Shown here: piece by piece, positions 1-9,314 of the stretch | Position numbering within the stretch: position 1 is the first letter of the stretch | Layout: every line of letters starts with the position of its first letter | Assembly: GCA_016793165.1 (NCBI GenBank) | Contig: JAEULA010000041.1 | Span: 1 to 40,910, forward strand | DNA length: 40,910 nucleotides | DNA from: Alphaproteobacteria bacterium | GTDB lineage: Bacteria; Pseudomonadota; Alphaproteobacteria; CACIAM-22H2 | Reading direction: 5' to 3' | Translations under genes and position numbers: made by a program | The notes under the pieces: model-generated | Databases searched by the model: none | Seen by the model: the letters and a program-made list of their open reading frames with translations, nothing else | Told to the model about the DNA's origin: nothing

Positions 1-1527
1 CGTCGCCGTGGAGACGACGGTCAGCGTGAAGTCGGCATCGCTGTTCGCCGGCGGCGTGATCGTCAGGCCCGAGAGCTGGCCCGAGGACAGCGTCCAGGTG
101 CCGTCGGGGTTCGCGGTGCCGGCCGACAGCGTCGCGCCGGCGGGAACGCCGGAGATCAGGATCGACTGGCTCTCCGAGCCGTCGGTGTCGGTCAGCGCCG
201 AGGTGATCGACAATGCAATCGCGGTGTCTTCAGTTCCGGACGCCGCGCTGGCACTCAGGCTCGGCGCATCCGCGTCGGCCGCGACCGTCACGGCCAGCAT
301 CGTCGTGGTATGCGCCGTATCGCCGCCATCGCTTTCGGTCGCCGTCGAGACGACCGTCAACGTGAAGTCGGCATCGCTGTTGGCCGGCGGCGTGATCGTC
401 AACCCGGAGAGCTGGCCCGACGTCAGGGTCCAGGTGCCGTCCGGATTCGCGGTACCGGCCGACAGCGTCGCGCCGGCGGGAACGCCGGAGATCAGGATCG
501 ACAGGCTCTCCGAACCGTCGGTGTCGGTCAGGGACGACGCGATCGACAACGCGATGGCGCCGTCCTCGCCGCCTGCCGCAGCGCTCGTCGAGAGATTCGG
601 CGCGTCGGCGACGCCGACCACGGTCACCGGCACCGTCGCGATCGCCGTGCTCCTGTCACCGGTCGCGGACTCGGTCGCCGTTGCCATCACCGTCAAGGTG
701 AAGTCGGTGTCGTCGCCGGCTGGCGGCGTCACCGTCAGGCCTGCAAGATCGGACGGCGCCAGGCTCCAGGTGCCGTCGCCGTTGTTGACGCCCGCCGACA
801 GCGTCGCCCCGGCGGGCACTCCGGCGATGACCAGGCTCAGGCTCTCCGAGCCATCTGTGTCGGTCAGGCTCGCCGCGATCGAAAGCGTGATCGCGGAATT
901 CTCGATGCCGGTCGCCCCGCTCGTCACGATCATGGGGCGCGACGCCGTCACATCGATGTCGACAGGATCGTCAACGACGCGCGCCTGGGTCGCGCCCTGC
1001 GCGGTCGCGTCGACCGAAATCCCTGCAGTGATCGACTGCATCTCGGAGCCCGTTGCCGGTGCCGGAACCGGTGCGGTCTCGTCCGCCGATGCATCCGCAT
1101 CCGCGTGCTCCGAGGCGTCGCGCACCGGCGCAAGCGCCGCGCCCGCCGCCCGTGCCGGATCGTCGCCGCCGCGATGCTCGCCGGACTCGGAATCGCGATG
1201 CGCAGGCGGATCGGACGCGAGCCGGTCGCGCGCGACGGACGACGCGACCTCGGCCTCGTCCTTCGGCGACGGCGCCACGATGGCGCCCCGGGCTGCCGCT
1301 TCGCGCGACTGAGCGATCGCGCTGGCGTCGCTTCCCTGAGTCGAGGGCGTATCGCCGATATGGACGCCTGCCAGCTCGCGGAGGTCCTCGCTTGCCGGCG
1401 TCGTCGAGGTCGGGTGGTCCAGATCCTCGGCCGGGCGCCGCCCGCGGTGCGGCACGCTCTGCATCACCGTCAGATCGTCGAGAATCAGCCGCTCGAGTGT
1501 CGGGTCCTTCGCGGTACCGTCCGGCAT
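1..1527 (-). CDS. Large repeat adhesin (cadherin/VCBS-like), N-terminal part, runs off left edge
   Basis: The frame is open for 509 codons from an ATG at 1527 to the window edge; an AGGA box lies nine bases upstream of the ATG. The first ~195 residues are low-complexity, acidic and Ala/Asp/Ser-rich with no signal peptide. From about residue 200 come repeats of 112 residues containing the phrases SLTDTDGSESLSILISGVPAG and LSGLTITPPANSDADFTLTV. Such Asp-rich, Ig/cadherin-like tandem repeats are typical of giant RTX adhesins, which are secreted by type I machines through a C-terminal signal; the C-terminus, where calcium-binding nonapeptides would be, is outside the window. Absence of an N-terminal signal fits that route. 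Function in surface attachment or biofilm is inference from the family style. The divergent neighbour is the cyclase regulator, 435 bp away. Confidence 0.85.
   Translation of the reverse strand, partial: MPDGTAKDPTLERLILDDLTVMQSVPHRGRRPAEDLDHPTSTTPASEDLRELAGVHIGDTPSTQGSDASAIAQSREAAARGAIVAPSPKDEAEVASSVARDRLASDPPAHRDSESGEHRGGDDPARAAGAALAPVRDASEHADADASADETAPVPAPATGSEMQSITAGISVDATAQGATQARVVDDPVDIDVTASRPMIVTSGATGIENSAITLSIAASLTDTDGSESLSLVIAGVPAGATLSAGVNNGDGTWSLAPSDLAGLTVTPPAGDDTDFTLTVMATATESATGDRSTAIATVPVTVVGVADAPNLSTSAAAGGEDGAIALSIASSLTDTDGSESLSILISGVPAGATLSAGTANPDGTWTLTSGQLSGLTITPPANSDADFTLTVVSTATESDGGDTAHTTTMLAVTVAADADAPSLSASAASGTEDTAIALSITSALTDTDGSESQSILISGVPAGATLSAGTANPDGTWTLSSGQLSGLTITPPANSDADFTLTVVSTAT
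5..940 (-). repeat. Tandem 336-bp (112-codon) repeats inside the adhesin gene
   Basis: The segment at 341 (gccgtcgagacgacc) recurs at 5 and at 677, an exact spacing of 336 bp, so the reading frame is preserved. The two outer units in the protein sense (5-340 and 341-676) are nearly identical at the DNA level, whereas the unit nearest the N-terminus (677 to about 940) is clearly diverged and incomplete. This pattern suggests recent unit duplication by recombination, with more copies likely beyond the left edge. Confidence 0.9.
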
Positions 1528-1962
1528 CTTGGAACGTCCTTGCGCCCTGTCCTCGGCCGATCCACGCGTCGCATCGCGTCGGGCGGCCGTCGTTGGACCC
1601 GGATCCAAAGGGGCTGAAACCCTTCTCCGAGCACGTCCCAACATCGCCTCGCCGGCCCTAAGAGAATCTGAATCCAGCCAAATAAGACGCTGAAATCACA
1701 CGATTTCCTGGGGGTTTGTCGAAAATCCACGGCAATATTCACCGGCACTTAGCCATGCGACTCCGGCACCTCCGCGGGCGCCGCGGCGTCGGGAAAATGA
1801 TGGCAATTCCCGGCCTCCCGCCGACAATCACGCCATTCCGCCGGCGCCCGACACCGGGATTGCGGCGCTTAACCAAGTCGCCCCGGATCGACCGCCCGCA
1901 GCACCGCGTGGCGCGACACCGGACTGGCGTGGCGACCGCAATCGGAGCGTGAAGGGGAGAGC
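1528..1962. other. Divergent intergenic region with AT-rich core
   Basis: No gene is supported in these 435 bp between the adhesin (minus) and the cyclase (plus). A stretch at about 1660-1745 is much more AT-rich than its surroundings and probably holds the promoters. Within it is an inverted repeat GAAATC-N4-GATTTC at 1692-1707, a candidate operator; I cannot assign a regulator. No convincing sigma-70 hexamer pair is visible. Confidence 0.5.
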
Positions 1963-4900
1963 GTGCCGTCGATCGAGCAATGGCTCCGCGAGCAGGATCT
2001 GGCATCCCTGGTGCCGATCTTCCTGGCGCAACGCATCGACTTCGAGATGCTGGCCGACCTGACGGAGAGCGATCTGCGCGAGCTCGGGCTCGCGATCGGC
2101 GAGCGCAAGCGGCTCATGCGCGCGCTGCGCCAGCACCGGAGCGAGCCCGGCGCCGGCCGCCTCGACGCGATCGTCAGCGTGCTCGAGCGCCGCCCGATGA
2201 CCGTGCTGTTCTGCGACATCGTCGGCTCTTCGGCGCTGACGGCGCGCCTCGAGCCCGAGGACATGATCGAGGCCCTGCGCAAGTATCGCGAGGTCGTCTG
2301 CGCGGCGATCGCGCGCTATCAGGGATTTGTCGCGCGCTTCGTGGGCGACGGCATCCTCGCCTATTTCGGCTACCCGGTGGCGCACGAGAACGACGCGGAG
2401 CGCGCGGTCCGCGCGGCGCTGGCGATATCCGCGGACATCGGCACGGTGCTGCTTCCGGACCACCGCCCGATCACGGTGCGCGTCGGCATCGCCACCGGCA
2501 TGGTCGTGGTCGGCGACCTGTTCTCGTCGGGCGGACCGGACCGCGACACCGTCGTCGGCACCACGCCCAACCTCGCGGCCGCCCTGCAGAACCTCGCGCC
2601 GGCGAACGGAATCATCATCGCGCCGACGACCCTGCGCCTCGTCCAGGGGTTCTTCCGCATCGAGGCGCTGGGCCCCACGCCGGTGAAGGGGCTCCCTGCC
2701 CCGATCGAGGTCTCACGCGTCGTCGGCGAGCTGCCGCCGAGCACGCGTTTCCGCGCCGTGCGCGGCGCCGGGGTGCGCTCGCCATTCGTCGGCCGCACCC
2801 ACGAGCTCGCGCGGCTCGGCGAGCTGTGGTCGGCGGCCGTCGACGGCCATGGCCAGGTCGTCGTCGTGGTCGCGGATCCGGGCATGGGCAAGTCGCGCCT
2901 GCTCGAGGAGTTCGCGGCGATCACCGAAGGCACCTGCGTGCGACACACCGTGCTCGCCGCTTCGCCGCTGGGCACGACCACGCCGCTGGGCCCGCTCATC
3001 AGCAATCTCGAGCTCGTCGCCGACGGCGACGACGACTCCCTGCCGGCAAAGCGACTGCGCCTCGATGCGATCGCGGCGGGCGACAGCGCCATGCGCCAGC
3101 GCGCCGTCGCCGCCTTCGCCAGCGTGCTGTCCCTGCCCGAGGACGCGGCCACGTCCGAGCTCAGCCCGGACGAGCGCAAGCGCTTCGTCTTCGACTGCCT
3201 GATCGAGCAGTTCGACGCGATGACGGCGCTCGGGCCCGTTCTGATCACGCTCGAGGATCTGCACTGGCTCGACCCGACCTCGCTGGCCCTGCTCGAGCGC
3301 ATCCGCGCACGCGTGCCGGAGCGGCGCGCGATGCTCGTGGTGACCTCGCGCCGCCGACCCGAACCCGACTGGCTCAACGACGGCGCCGAGACCATCGTGC
3401 TCGGGCCGCTCGCACGCGAGGCCTCCCGGACGCTGCTCGACGCGGTCGCCGGGCCGCGCGGGCTGACGCCCGAGCAGGCCGCCGCCGTTCTGCTGCGCAG
3501 CGGCGGGGTGCCGCTGTTCGTCGAGGAGTTCGTGCGCTCGCTCACCGAGCCCGAAATCGAAGGCCGCGCGGGCGGGACGTCCGACCTGCTCGGTCGCCAG
3601 ATCCCGGCGACCCTGCACGAATCCCTGATGGCGCGGCTCGACGAGGCCGGAGCGGCCCGGCGCGTGGCGCAGGTCGCCGCGGTGATCGGCCAGCCGCTGA
3701 CGGCCAGGATGATCGAGCATGTCAGCGGGCTCGACGCTGAAGCGACCCGTTCGGCGATCGACATCCTTCTCGATGCCGAGGTGCTCGAGGCGCGGGACGA
3801 GCGTCTCTCCTTCCGCCACGCGCTGCTGCGCGACGCGGCCTACGAGGGCCTGCTGCGCGACCAGCGCCGCGATCTGCACCGCCGCACCGCCGCGGCCCTT
3901 TCGGCGCTGATGCCGGAATACGTCGCGACCCAACCCGCAGCACTGGCCCATCACCTCGCCGAAGCGGCGGCGGTCCCCGAGGCCGTTCGCCAGCTGACCC
4001 ATGCCGCGCGCCATGCGCTGCGCCAGTCCGCACTGCCCGAGGCGGCCGAGCATCTCCAGCGCGGGATCGCGCTGGCCGCGACGACGCCCGAGGACGCGAC
4101 CCTGCTCGAGGCGCGGCTGGAGATGATGGGCCTGCTCGGCCCGACGCTGTTCGCCCTTCGCGGCCCCGGCTCGCGCGAGGTCGAGGAGCTCTACGCCGGC
4201 GCCTTCGCGCTGTGCCAGCAGCTGCAGGAGGCGCGCAGCCACTTCCCGATCTATTGGGGCTGGTGGCGGATTGCGCGCGACTTCCACGTCAAGCAGCAGC
4301 GCGCGGACGAGCTGCTTCGCCGCGCGCAGCGCCGGCGCGATCCCGAGCTCCTGCTGCAGGCGCATCACTGCAGCTGGGCGAGCGCGTTCAGCGCCGGCGC
4401 GCTGTGCGACTGCGGCACGCATATCGACCGCGGGCTCGCCATCTACGACCAGGGCGACTTCCGCGACCACGCGGTGCTCTACGGCAACCACGACGCCAAG
4501 GCCTGCGGCCACGGCGAGCGCGCCTTCCTGCTCTGGCACCAGGGGGTGCCGGCACGGGCCTGGTCGGAGCTGCGACGGGCGCTCGCCTGGGCACGCCGCC
4601 TCGATCATCTCGGCACGCATTTCCACCTGATGGACATGGAGCTCATCCTCGGCTTCTACTGCCGTGAAGAGGCGCAAGTGCTCGCCAAGGCCGCGCGGCT
4701 GATCCAGCTGGCGGAGGAGCGCGGCTTCGCCGACCACCGCGCGCGCGGCCTGATCTTCCGCGGCTGGGCCCAGGCGCTGGCCGGCGAGCTGCGCGGCGGC
4801 CGCGAGTCGATCGAGACCGGCCTCGCGCATCAGCACGACATCGGCACCTACGAGGACATGCCCCTCTACTACGCGATGCTGGCCGAGGTCTTGCTGCGGG

Positions 4901-5283
4901 TCGGCGAGCCCGATGCCGCCGCCGATCAACTCGCCCGGGCCCGCACGATGCTCGATTCCAAGGGCGTCGCGATCTGGATGCCCGAGCTGCTGCGCTGGTC
5001 CGGACTGCTGCAGCGGGCCGCGCGACCGGACGACGTCGACGGGGCGCTGGCGATGTTCACCGAGGCGCGGGCGCTGGCGGAACGCCAGGGCAGTCCCGCA
5101 CTGGCGCTGCGCGCGCGCATCGAGGCGGCACGCGCCCTCCAGGCCGTCGGCGACGCGCCGGGCGCGCATGCATGGCTCGAGCCCGTCGCCGCGGAAGCCC
5201 GCGACGTCGACGGCAACCCCGACCACGCGGCGGCGGACGCCGTGCTGCGCGCCGTCCGCCGGTCGTCCGGCGGCGTCACGTGA
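1963..5283 (+). CDS. SAM domain / class III adenylate-guanylate cyclase / AAA ATPase / TPR regulator
   Basis: A 1106-residue multidomain protein starting at GTG 1963, preceded by GGGGAG. Residues ~1-62 form a SAM domain, ~78-250 a class III nucleotide cyclase homology domain with metal-binding aspartates D85 (FCDIVGSS) and D129 (RFVGDGIL). A STAND/AAA-type ATPase follows from FVGR at 275; its P-loop reads ADPGMGKS at 314-321, so the first P-loop glycine is alanine, and its Walker B is at about 426-432 (VLITLED) followed by HWLD. The C-terminal half is helical TPR-like sequence. Proteins of this layout are thought to be signal-responsive; the product (cAMP or cGMP) and the ligand are unknown. 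The stop codon overlaps the YcaO start by 4 bp (GTGA), so it heads the RiPP-like operon and probably regulates it. Confidence 0.92.
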   Translation: MPSIEQWLREQDLASLVPIFLAQRIDFEMLADLTESDLRELGLAIGERKRLMRALRQHRSEPGAGRLDAIVSVLERRPMTVLFCDIVGSSALTARLEPEDMIEALRKYREVVCAAIARYQGFVARFVGDGILAYFGYPVAHENDAERAVRAALAISADIGTVLLPDHRPITVRVGIATGMVVVGDLFSSGGPDRDTVVGTTPNLAAALQNLAPANGIIIAPTTLRLVQGFFRIEALGPTPVKGLPAPIEVSRVVGELPPSTRFRAVRGAGVRSPFVGRTHELARLGELWSAAVDGHGQVVVVVADPGMGKSRLLEEFAAITEGTCVRHTVLAASPLGTTTPLGPLISNLELVADGDDDSLPAKRLRLDAIAAGDSAMRQRAVAAFASVLSLPEDAATSELSPDERKRFVFDCLIEQFDAMTALGPVLITLEDLHWLDPTSLALLERIRARVPERRAMLVVTSRRRPEPDWLNDGAETIVLGPLAREASRTLLDAVAGPRGLTPEQAAAVLLRSGGVPLFVEEFVRSLTEPEIEGRAGGTSDLLGRQIPATLHESLMARLDEAGAARRVAQVAAVIGQPLTARMIEHVSGLDAEATRSAIDILLDAEVLEARDERLSFRHALLRDAAYEGLLRDQRRDLHRRTAAALSALMPEYVATQPAALAHHLAEAAAVPEAVRQLTHAARHALRQSALPEAAEHLQRGIALAATTPEDATLLEARLEMMGLLGPTLFALRGPGSREVEELYAGAFALCQQLQEARSHFPIYWGWWRIARDFHVKQQRADELLRRAQRRRDPELLLQAHHCSWASAFSAGALCDCGTHIDRGLAIYDQGDFRDHAVLYGNHDAKACGHGERAFLLWHQGVPARAWSELRRALAWARRLDHLGTHFHLMDMELILGFYCREEAQVLAKAARLIQLAEERGFADHRARGLIFRGWAQALAGELRGGRESIETGLAHQHDIGTYEDMPLYYAMLAEVLLRVGEPDAAADQLARARTMLDSKGVAIWMPELLRWSGLLQRAARPDDVDGALAMFTEARALAERQGSPALALRARIEAARALQAVGDAPGAHAWLEPVAAEARDVDGNPDHAAADAVLRAVRRSSGGVT

Positions 5284-6539
5284 CGTCGCCCGGCGCACCG
5301 CTCGCGACCGCGAACCTCCCGGCGGGTCTGGCCGGCTTCGCCGACGACGTGAAGCGCTACCGCGAGGGCACCCACCGCGTCGTCGATCCCGACACGACAC
5401 TGGCGCGCGTGCAGCGCTTCGCCGACGAGATCGGACTGACGCGGCTCGGCATGATCACCGGCCTCGACCGCGTCGGGATTCCCGTCGCCGTCGCCTGCCG
5501 TCCCAACTCGCGCTCGCTGGCAACGTTCCAGGGCAAGGGCCTGACCGCCGCGGCGGCGCGCGTCTCCGCCTTCATGGAGGCGCTGGAATCGTTCCACGCC
5601 GAAGCGATCGCCGCGCCGCTGCGGCTCGCCAGCTGGAACGAGCTCCGCGCCGAGGATGCCGCGGTCGATCCGAGACGCCTGCCGCTGTGCCGCGCGAGCG
5701 CGCTGCGCGACGATCGGGGCCTGCTGTGGATCGCGGGCGACGATCTGGTCTCCGGCCGCCGCCGGCTGGTGCCGTTCGAGCTGGTGAGCGCGCGGTTCAC
5801 GACCGACCAGCCGCCCGGCAGCTGGTGCTTCGCCGCCTCGACCAACGGCCTCGCCTCGGGCAACACGCCGCTGGAGGCGATCGCGCATGCGCTCTACGAG
5901 ACCATCGAGCGCGATGCGCTCGCCCTGTGGCTGCGGAGCGACGCGCCGACGGCTTCTGCGCGCGCCCTCGATCCGTCGCGGCTCGCGGCGCCGGCGGCGG
6001 CGGATCTCGTCGAGCGCTGCCGGCGCGCCGGCCTGCGCGTGGCGCTGTGGAACGCGACGTCGGACATCGCGATCCCGGTCGTCGCGTGCCTGCTCCAGAG
6101 CGAGGCGGAGTCGGTCGTCGACATGGGTTCGGGCTGCCACGCCGATCGCGAGATCGCGTTGCTTCGCGCGATCACCGAGGCGGCGCAGGCGCGGCTCACG
6201 CGCATTGCCGGCGCGCGCGAGGACGTCGGCGACGACGCGTATCCGGACGATCCCGGCCTCGCACCGCGCGTCGGTGCGCGCTGGTTCCCGTCGCGGGCCG
6301 ACGGCGACCTGGCGATGCTGCCGAGCGCGGCCGGCGACTCCCTGCGCGCCGACGTCGCCGCGACGCTGGCCGCGCTCGCCGCGCGCGGCCTCGACGAGGT
6401 CGTTCATGTCGACCTCGCGCGGCCGGGGATCGGGGTCCCGGTCGCGCGCGTGATCGTCCCGGGCCTCGAGGGCCCTGCGCACGCGACCGACATCGATTAC
6501 GTCCCGGGCGCCCGCGCGCGCGCCCTGCGCGCGTCATGA
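5280..6539 (+). CDS. YcaO-domain ATP-dependent peptide cyclodehydratase/thioamidation enzyme
   Basis: The GTG at 5280 overlaps the cyclase stop (GTGA) and gives 419 residues; the frame is open further upstream but that part only shadows the cyclase. Family landmarks are visible: the ATP-binding stretch QGKGLTAAAA...SAFMEALE near residues 85-110 and the segment GLASGNTPLEAIAHALYET ending in IERDA near 185-215. YcaO proteins phosphorylate a peptide-backbone amide with ATP; when paired with TfuA they are known to install thioamides (thioviridamide-like products, thiovarsolins, thioglycine in methyl-CoM reductase). The C-terminus lacks the PxPxP ending typical of azoline-forming YcaOs, in keeping with the TfuA-dependent class. 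It overlaps the TfuA-like gene by 4 bp (ATGA). The substrate is not known; the best candidate is the repeat protein at 9370. Confidence 0.93.
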   Translation: MTSPGAPLATANLPAGLAGFADDVKRYREGTHRVVDPDTTLARVQRFADEIGLTRLGMITGLDRVGIPVAVACRPNSRSLATFQGKGLTAAAARVSAFMEALESFHAEAIAAPLRLASWNELRAEDAAVDPRRLPLCRASALRDDRGLLWIAGDDLVSGRRRLVPFELVSARFTTDQPPGSWCFAASTNGLASGNTPLEAIAHALYETIERDALALWLRSDAPTASARALDPSRLAAPAAADLVERCRRAGLRVALWNATSDIAIPVVACLLQSEAESVVDMGSGCHADREIALLRAITEAAQARLTRIAGAREDVGDDAYPDDPGLAPRVGARWFPSRADGDLAMLPSAAGDSLRADVAATLAALAARGLDEVVHVDLARPGIGVPVARVIVPGLEGPAHATDIDYVPGARARALRAS

Positions 6540-7879
6540 ACGCCGTCGTCTTCCTCGGGCCGAGCCTCGCGCGCGCGGAGGCCGAGGCGCGCCTCGCGGC
6601 CACCTGGCTGCCGCCGGCGCGGCGCGGCGACATCTACCGCGCCGTCCGCGCGCTGCGCCCCGCGGCGATCCTGCTGATCGACGGCCGCTTCCACGACACC
6701 GCCGCCGTGTGGCACCGCGAGATCCTCTGGGCGCTGCGCGAAGGCGTGCATGTGCTCGGCGCCGCGAGCATGGGCGCGCTGCGCGCGGCCGAGCTCGCGC
6801 GCTTCGGCATGCGCGGGATCGGCCGGATCTTCGAGGCGTATCGCGACGCGCGCTTCGAGCCCTACGGCGACCGCTTCGACGACGACGGCGAGGTCGCCGT
6901 CGTCCACGCCCCGCCCGAGCTCGGCAGCGCGCCGCTGTCGATCGCGCTCGTCGACCTGCGCCACGCCCTCGCGGAGGCCTGGTCCGCGGGGCGGCTCGCG
7001 CAGGAGGAGCGCGACGGCGTGCTCGCGGAGGCGGCGGCACTCCCCTACGCCGAGCGCAGCGTCGAGCGCGTCGCGGAGATCCTCGCGGCGCGGATTTCCG
7101 ATGCGCCGGCGCGCGAGCGGCTCGCGGCGCGGATTGCCGATCCCGGCGCCGGGCTCAAGGCCGCCGACGCGCGTGCCGCCCTCGAGACACTCGCCCGCCT
7201 TCTTGCCGCTTCGCCGCCACCGTTTTCCGCCGACTTCACGCTCGAGCCCGCCCTGGTGTGGGAGCGCTTCCGCGAGACGATGGAGCGCGCCGTCACCGCC
7301 CCTGTCTCCGCGATCGAGTCGGCGGTGCTGGACGAGCTGCGCGGCGATCCCGCGGCCTGGCGGGCCCTGCGGCTCCGCGCCGCCCAGCGCCTCGCGGCCC
7401 TCCGACCCGCCCGCGATCCCCGCCCGCATGAAGACGCGCGGCGCCGGAGCCTGGCCGCCCTGCAGCGCCGCCACGGCCTGCACGACCGCGCGAAGATCGA
7501 GGACTGGATCGCGCGCAACGCACTGACGCCCGACGGCTTCACGGCACTCGTCGACCGCGAGGCCGTCCTCGACGCGGCCGCCGATGCGGATCCCGACGCC
7601 CTCGCCGTCGCGATGCTCGAGATCCTGCGCCTCGATGGCGCGTTCGAATCCCTCGCCCGCCGCGCCCGTGCGCACGCCGGCGACTCCACGCAGGGACCGG
7701 CACCGCATCGCGCCGCGCGCGAGACCGCGCTGCTCGCCGCCTTCCTCGATCGCCACCCCGATCTCGGCACCCGTCGCCGCGATGTCGCGGCGCTGGTCCG
7801 GCTGCTCGACTGCCGCGACGAGGCGCATCTGTTCGCGGTGCTCGCGCGCGCCGCCACCGCGCCCGAGATGGCGCGATGA
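6536..7879 (+). CDS. TfuA-like protein, partner of YcaO
   Basis: The ATG at 6536 overlaps the YcaO stop (ATGA) and encodes 447 residues. The N-terminal ~140 residues match the TfuA core: FLGPSL at the start, ILLIDGRFHD near 42, then GVHVLGAASMGALRAAEL and an acidic-aromatic stretch FEPYGDRFDDDGEVAVVHAP. TfuA is known to help YcaO enzymes in thioamide formation, probably by handling the sulfur donor. The remaining ~300 residues are Ala/Arg/Glu-rich and probably helical; I recognise no domain there. The gene is translationally coupled on both sides, with its stop overlapping the metallopeptidase ATG by 4 bp. Confidence 0.9.
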   Translation: MNAVVFLGPSLARAEAEARLAATWLPPARRGDIYRAVRALRPAAILLIDGRFHDTAAVWHREILWALREGVHVLGAASMGALRAAELARFGMRGIGRIFEAYRDARFEPYGDRFDDDGEVAVVHAPPELGSAPLSIALVDLRHALAEAWSAGRLAQEERDGVLAEAAALPYAERSVERVAEILAARISDAPARERLAARIADPGAGLKAADARAALETLARLLAASPPPFSADFTLEPALVWERFRETMERAVTAPVSAIESAVLDELRGDPAAWRALRLRAAQRLAALRPARDPRPHEDARRRSLAALQRRHGLHDRAKIEDWIARNALTPDGFTALVDREAVLDAAADADPDALAVAMLEILRLDGAFESLARRARAHAGDSTQGPAPHRAARETALLAAFLDRHPDLGTRRRDVAALVRLLDCRDEAHLFAVLARAATAPEMAR

Positions 7880-9264
7880 GCCGTCCCGGCACGCGCTTCC
7901 GGCTGTTCGCGCAAGCGCCGCCCAGCTTCGCCGAGCCCGAGCTGGTGTGGATCGACTCGCCGCCCGGATCGATCGGCCCCGGGCCCGGCGACGGACGGCT
8001 CCACGCCGTGCTGCCGGCGATCGAGAAGCCGCCCTATGCGCCGCCGCTTCGCATGCCGCCCTACGCGGGGCCGACGCTGGCGCCGGCCATGCCCGATCCG
8101 CAGGGGCATTTCGACCATATCGATCCCGGATCGCCGCAATTCCTCGCCGCGCACCTCTTCGGTGCCGCGCGCTTCGCGCTCGACACCTGGGAGCGCTACC
8201 TCGGCGGACCGGTGCGCTGGTGGCACGCCGACCGACTGCCGCGCCTCGAGCTGATCGCGAATGTCGCCTGGGACAATGCGCATTCCGGCCCGGGCTATAT
8301 CGAGACCGGCACGCGGCGCAACCGCGCCGGCGAGGCGAATCGATTCTGCCTCAACCTCGACGTCGTGGCGCACGAGATCGGGCACGCGATCGTGTTCTCG
8401 GAGCTCGGCGTGCCGGCGCCGGGCCGGCTCGGCGCGCAGTATCTCGCCTTCCACGAATCGTTCTCGGACCTCGTGGCCCTGATCACCGCCCTGCAGTTCG
8501 ACAGCGTGATCGACCGCTTCCTCGACCAGGCCTGGGGCAATCTCTACGCCCTCAGTCTGGTCAACCGCGTCGGCGAGCTCTCGGACATCGAGCAGATCCG
8601 GGCCGTCGACTTCGCGGTCGGGCTGTCGGCCTTCGACGGCTTCCGGCTGCGCCCCGACGGCGGCTGGACGGACCCCTCGGGACTCGGCCGCACGCAGCAC
8701 CAGCTCGCGCAGCCGCTGACCGCGGCGATCTTCTGCGCGCTCATCGAGGTCTACCAGGATGCGCTCGTCCGGCGCGGCGTGATCGCGCCCGACGACGATT
8801 CGCGCGGCTGGAGCCCCGCGGAGGTCCAGGCCGATCTTGCCCGCCTGCATGATCGGATCGGCGCCAGCCTCGCGTCCTTGCGGCCGGAGTTCCGCGCCGC
8901 GCTGCGCGAGGCGCGCGACTGGACCGGGCGCTGCCTTGCACGGCTGCTCAAGCGGCTGACGCCCGAGGACATGACCTTCGCCGCGATCGCGCGGACCTTC
9001 CTCGAGGTGGCGCGCGAGGAGGGTCCGGAGGGCAACGAGCAGGCCTACGCCGGATATTTCCTCGATCGCGACATCGAGGTGCCGGTGCGCCGCCCGGTCG
9101 AGGCGCGCGCCGTGCGACGGCGGCGAAGCTACCTCGAGCGGGTCCTCGTCGCCGAGCAGGTCCGCGCGCTCGGAACCGTCGTCCGACGGCGCCTTGCGGT
9201 CGACGACTTCGTGGCGATGCGTCGCCTGATGCCGCACGGATTCCGCGCCGATCCGGCTTGGTGA
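7876..9264 (+). CDS. Cytoplasmic gluzincin (M4-like) zinc metallopeptidase
   Basis: 462 residues from an ATG that overlaps the TfuA stop. The zinc site is clear: HEIGH at 166-170 and, 24 residues on, FHESFSD with the third ligand E194 and a following Asp198, the same arrangement as the HExxH...NExxSD of thermolysin-family (M4) peptidases. Unlike secreted M4 enzymes it has no signal peptide and no long propeptide, so it should act in the cytoplasm. In its setting behind YcaO and TfuA the simplest idea is that it trims a modified precursor peptide; that role is inference. The N-terminal ~80 residues are Pro-rich and the last ~60 Arg-rich. GC content and codon use match the rest of the operon. 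Confidence 0.85.
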   Translation: MSRPGTRFRLFAQAPPSFAEPELVWIDSPPGSIGPGPGDGRLHAVLPAIEKPPYAPPLRMPPYAGPTLAPAMPDPQGHFDHIDPGSPQFLAAHLFGAARFALDTWERYLGGPVRWWHADRLPRLELIANVAWDNAHSGPGYIETGTRRNRAGEANRFCLNLDVVAHEIGHAIVFSELGVPAPGRLGAQYLAFHESFSDLVALITALQFDSVIDRFLDQAWGNLYALSLVNRVGELSDIEQIRAVDFAVGLSAFDGFRLRPDGGWTDPSGLGRTQHQLAQPLTAAIFCALIEVYQDALVRRGVIAPDDDSRGWSPAEVQADLARLHDRIGASLASLRPEFRAALREARDWTGRCLARLLKRLTPEDMTFAAIARTFLEVAREEGPEGNEQAYAGYFLDRDIEVPVRRPVEARAVRRRRSYLERVLVAEQVRALGTVVRRRLAVDDFVAMRRLMPHGFRADPAW

Positions 9265-9314
9265 GCCCGGCCTTCGCGGCGCAGCGGCCCGGTGCTAGCC
9301 TGTCGTGCGACGCG

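Noticed and set aside
4913..7879. A long plus-strand open frame of 988 codons crossing cyclase, YcaO and TfuA
   Set aside because: Only its last third is real (TfuA in frame); the first part is an Arg/Pro-rich shadow of the cyclase and YcaO genes, a common effect of high GC.
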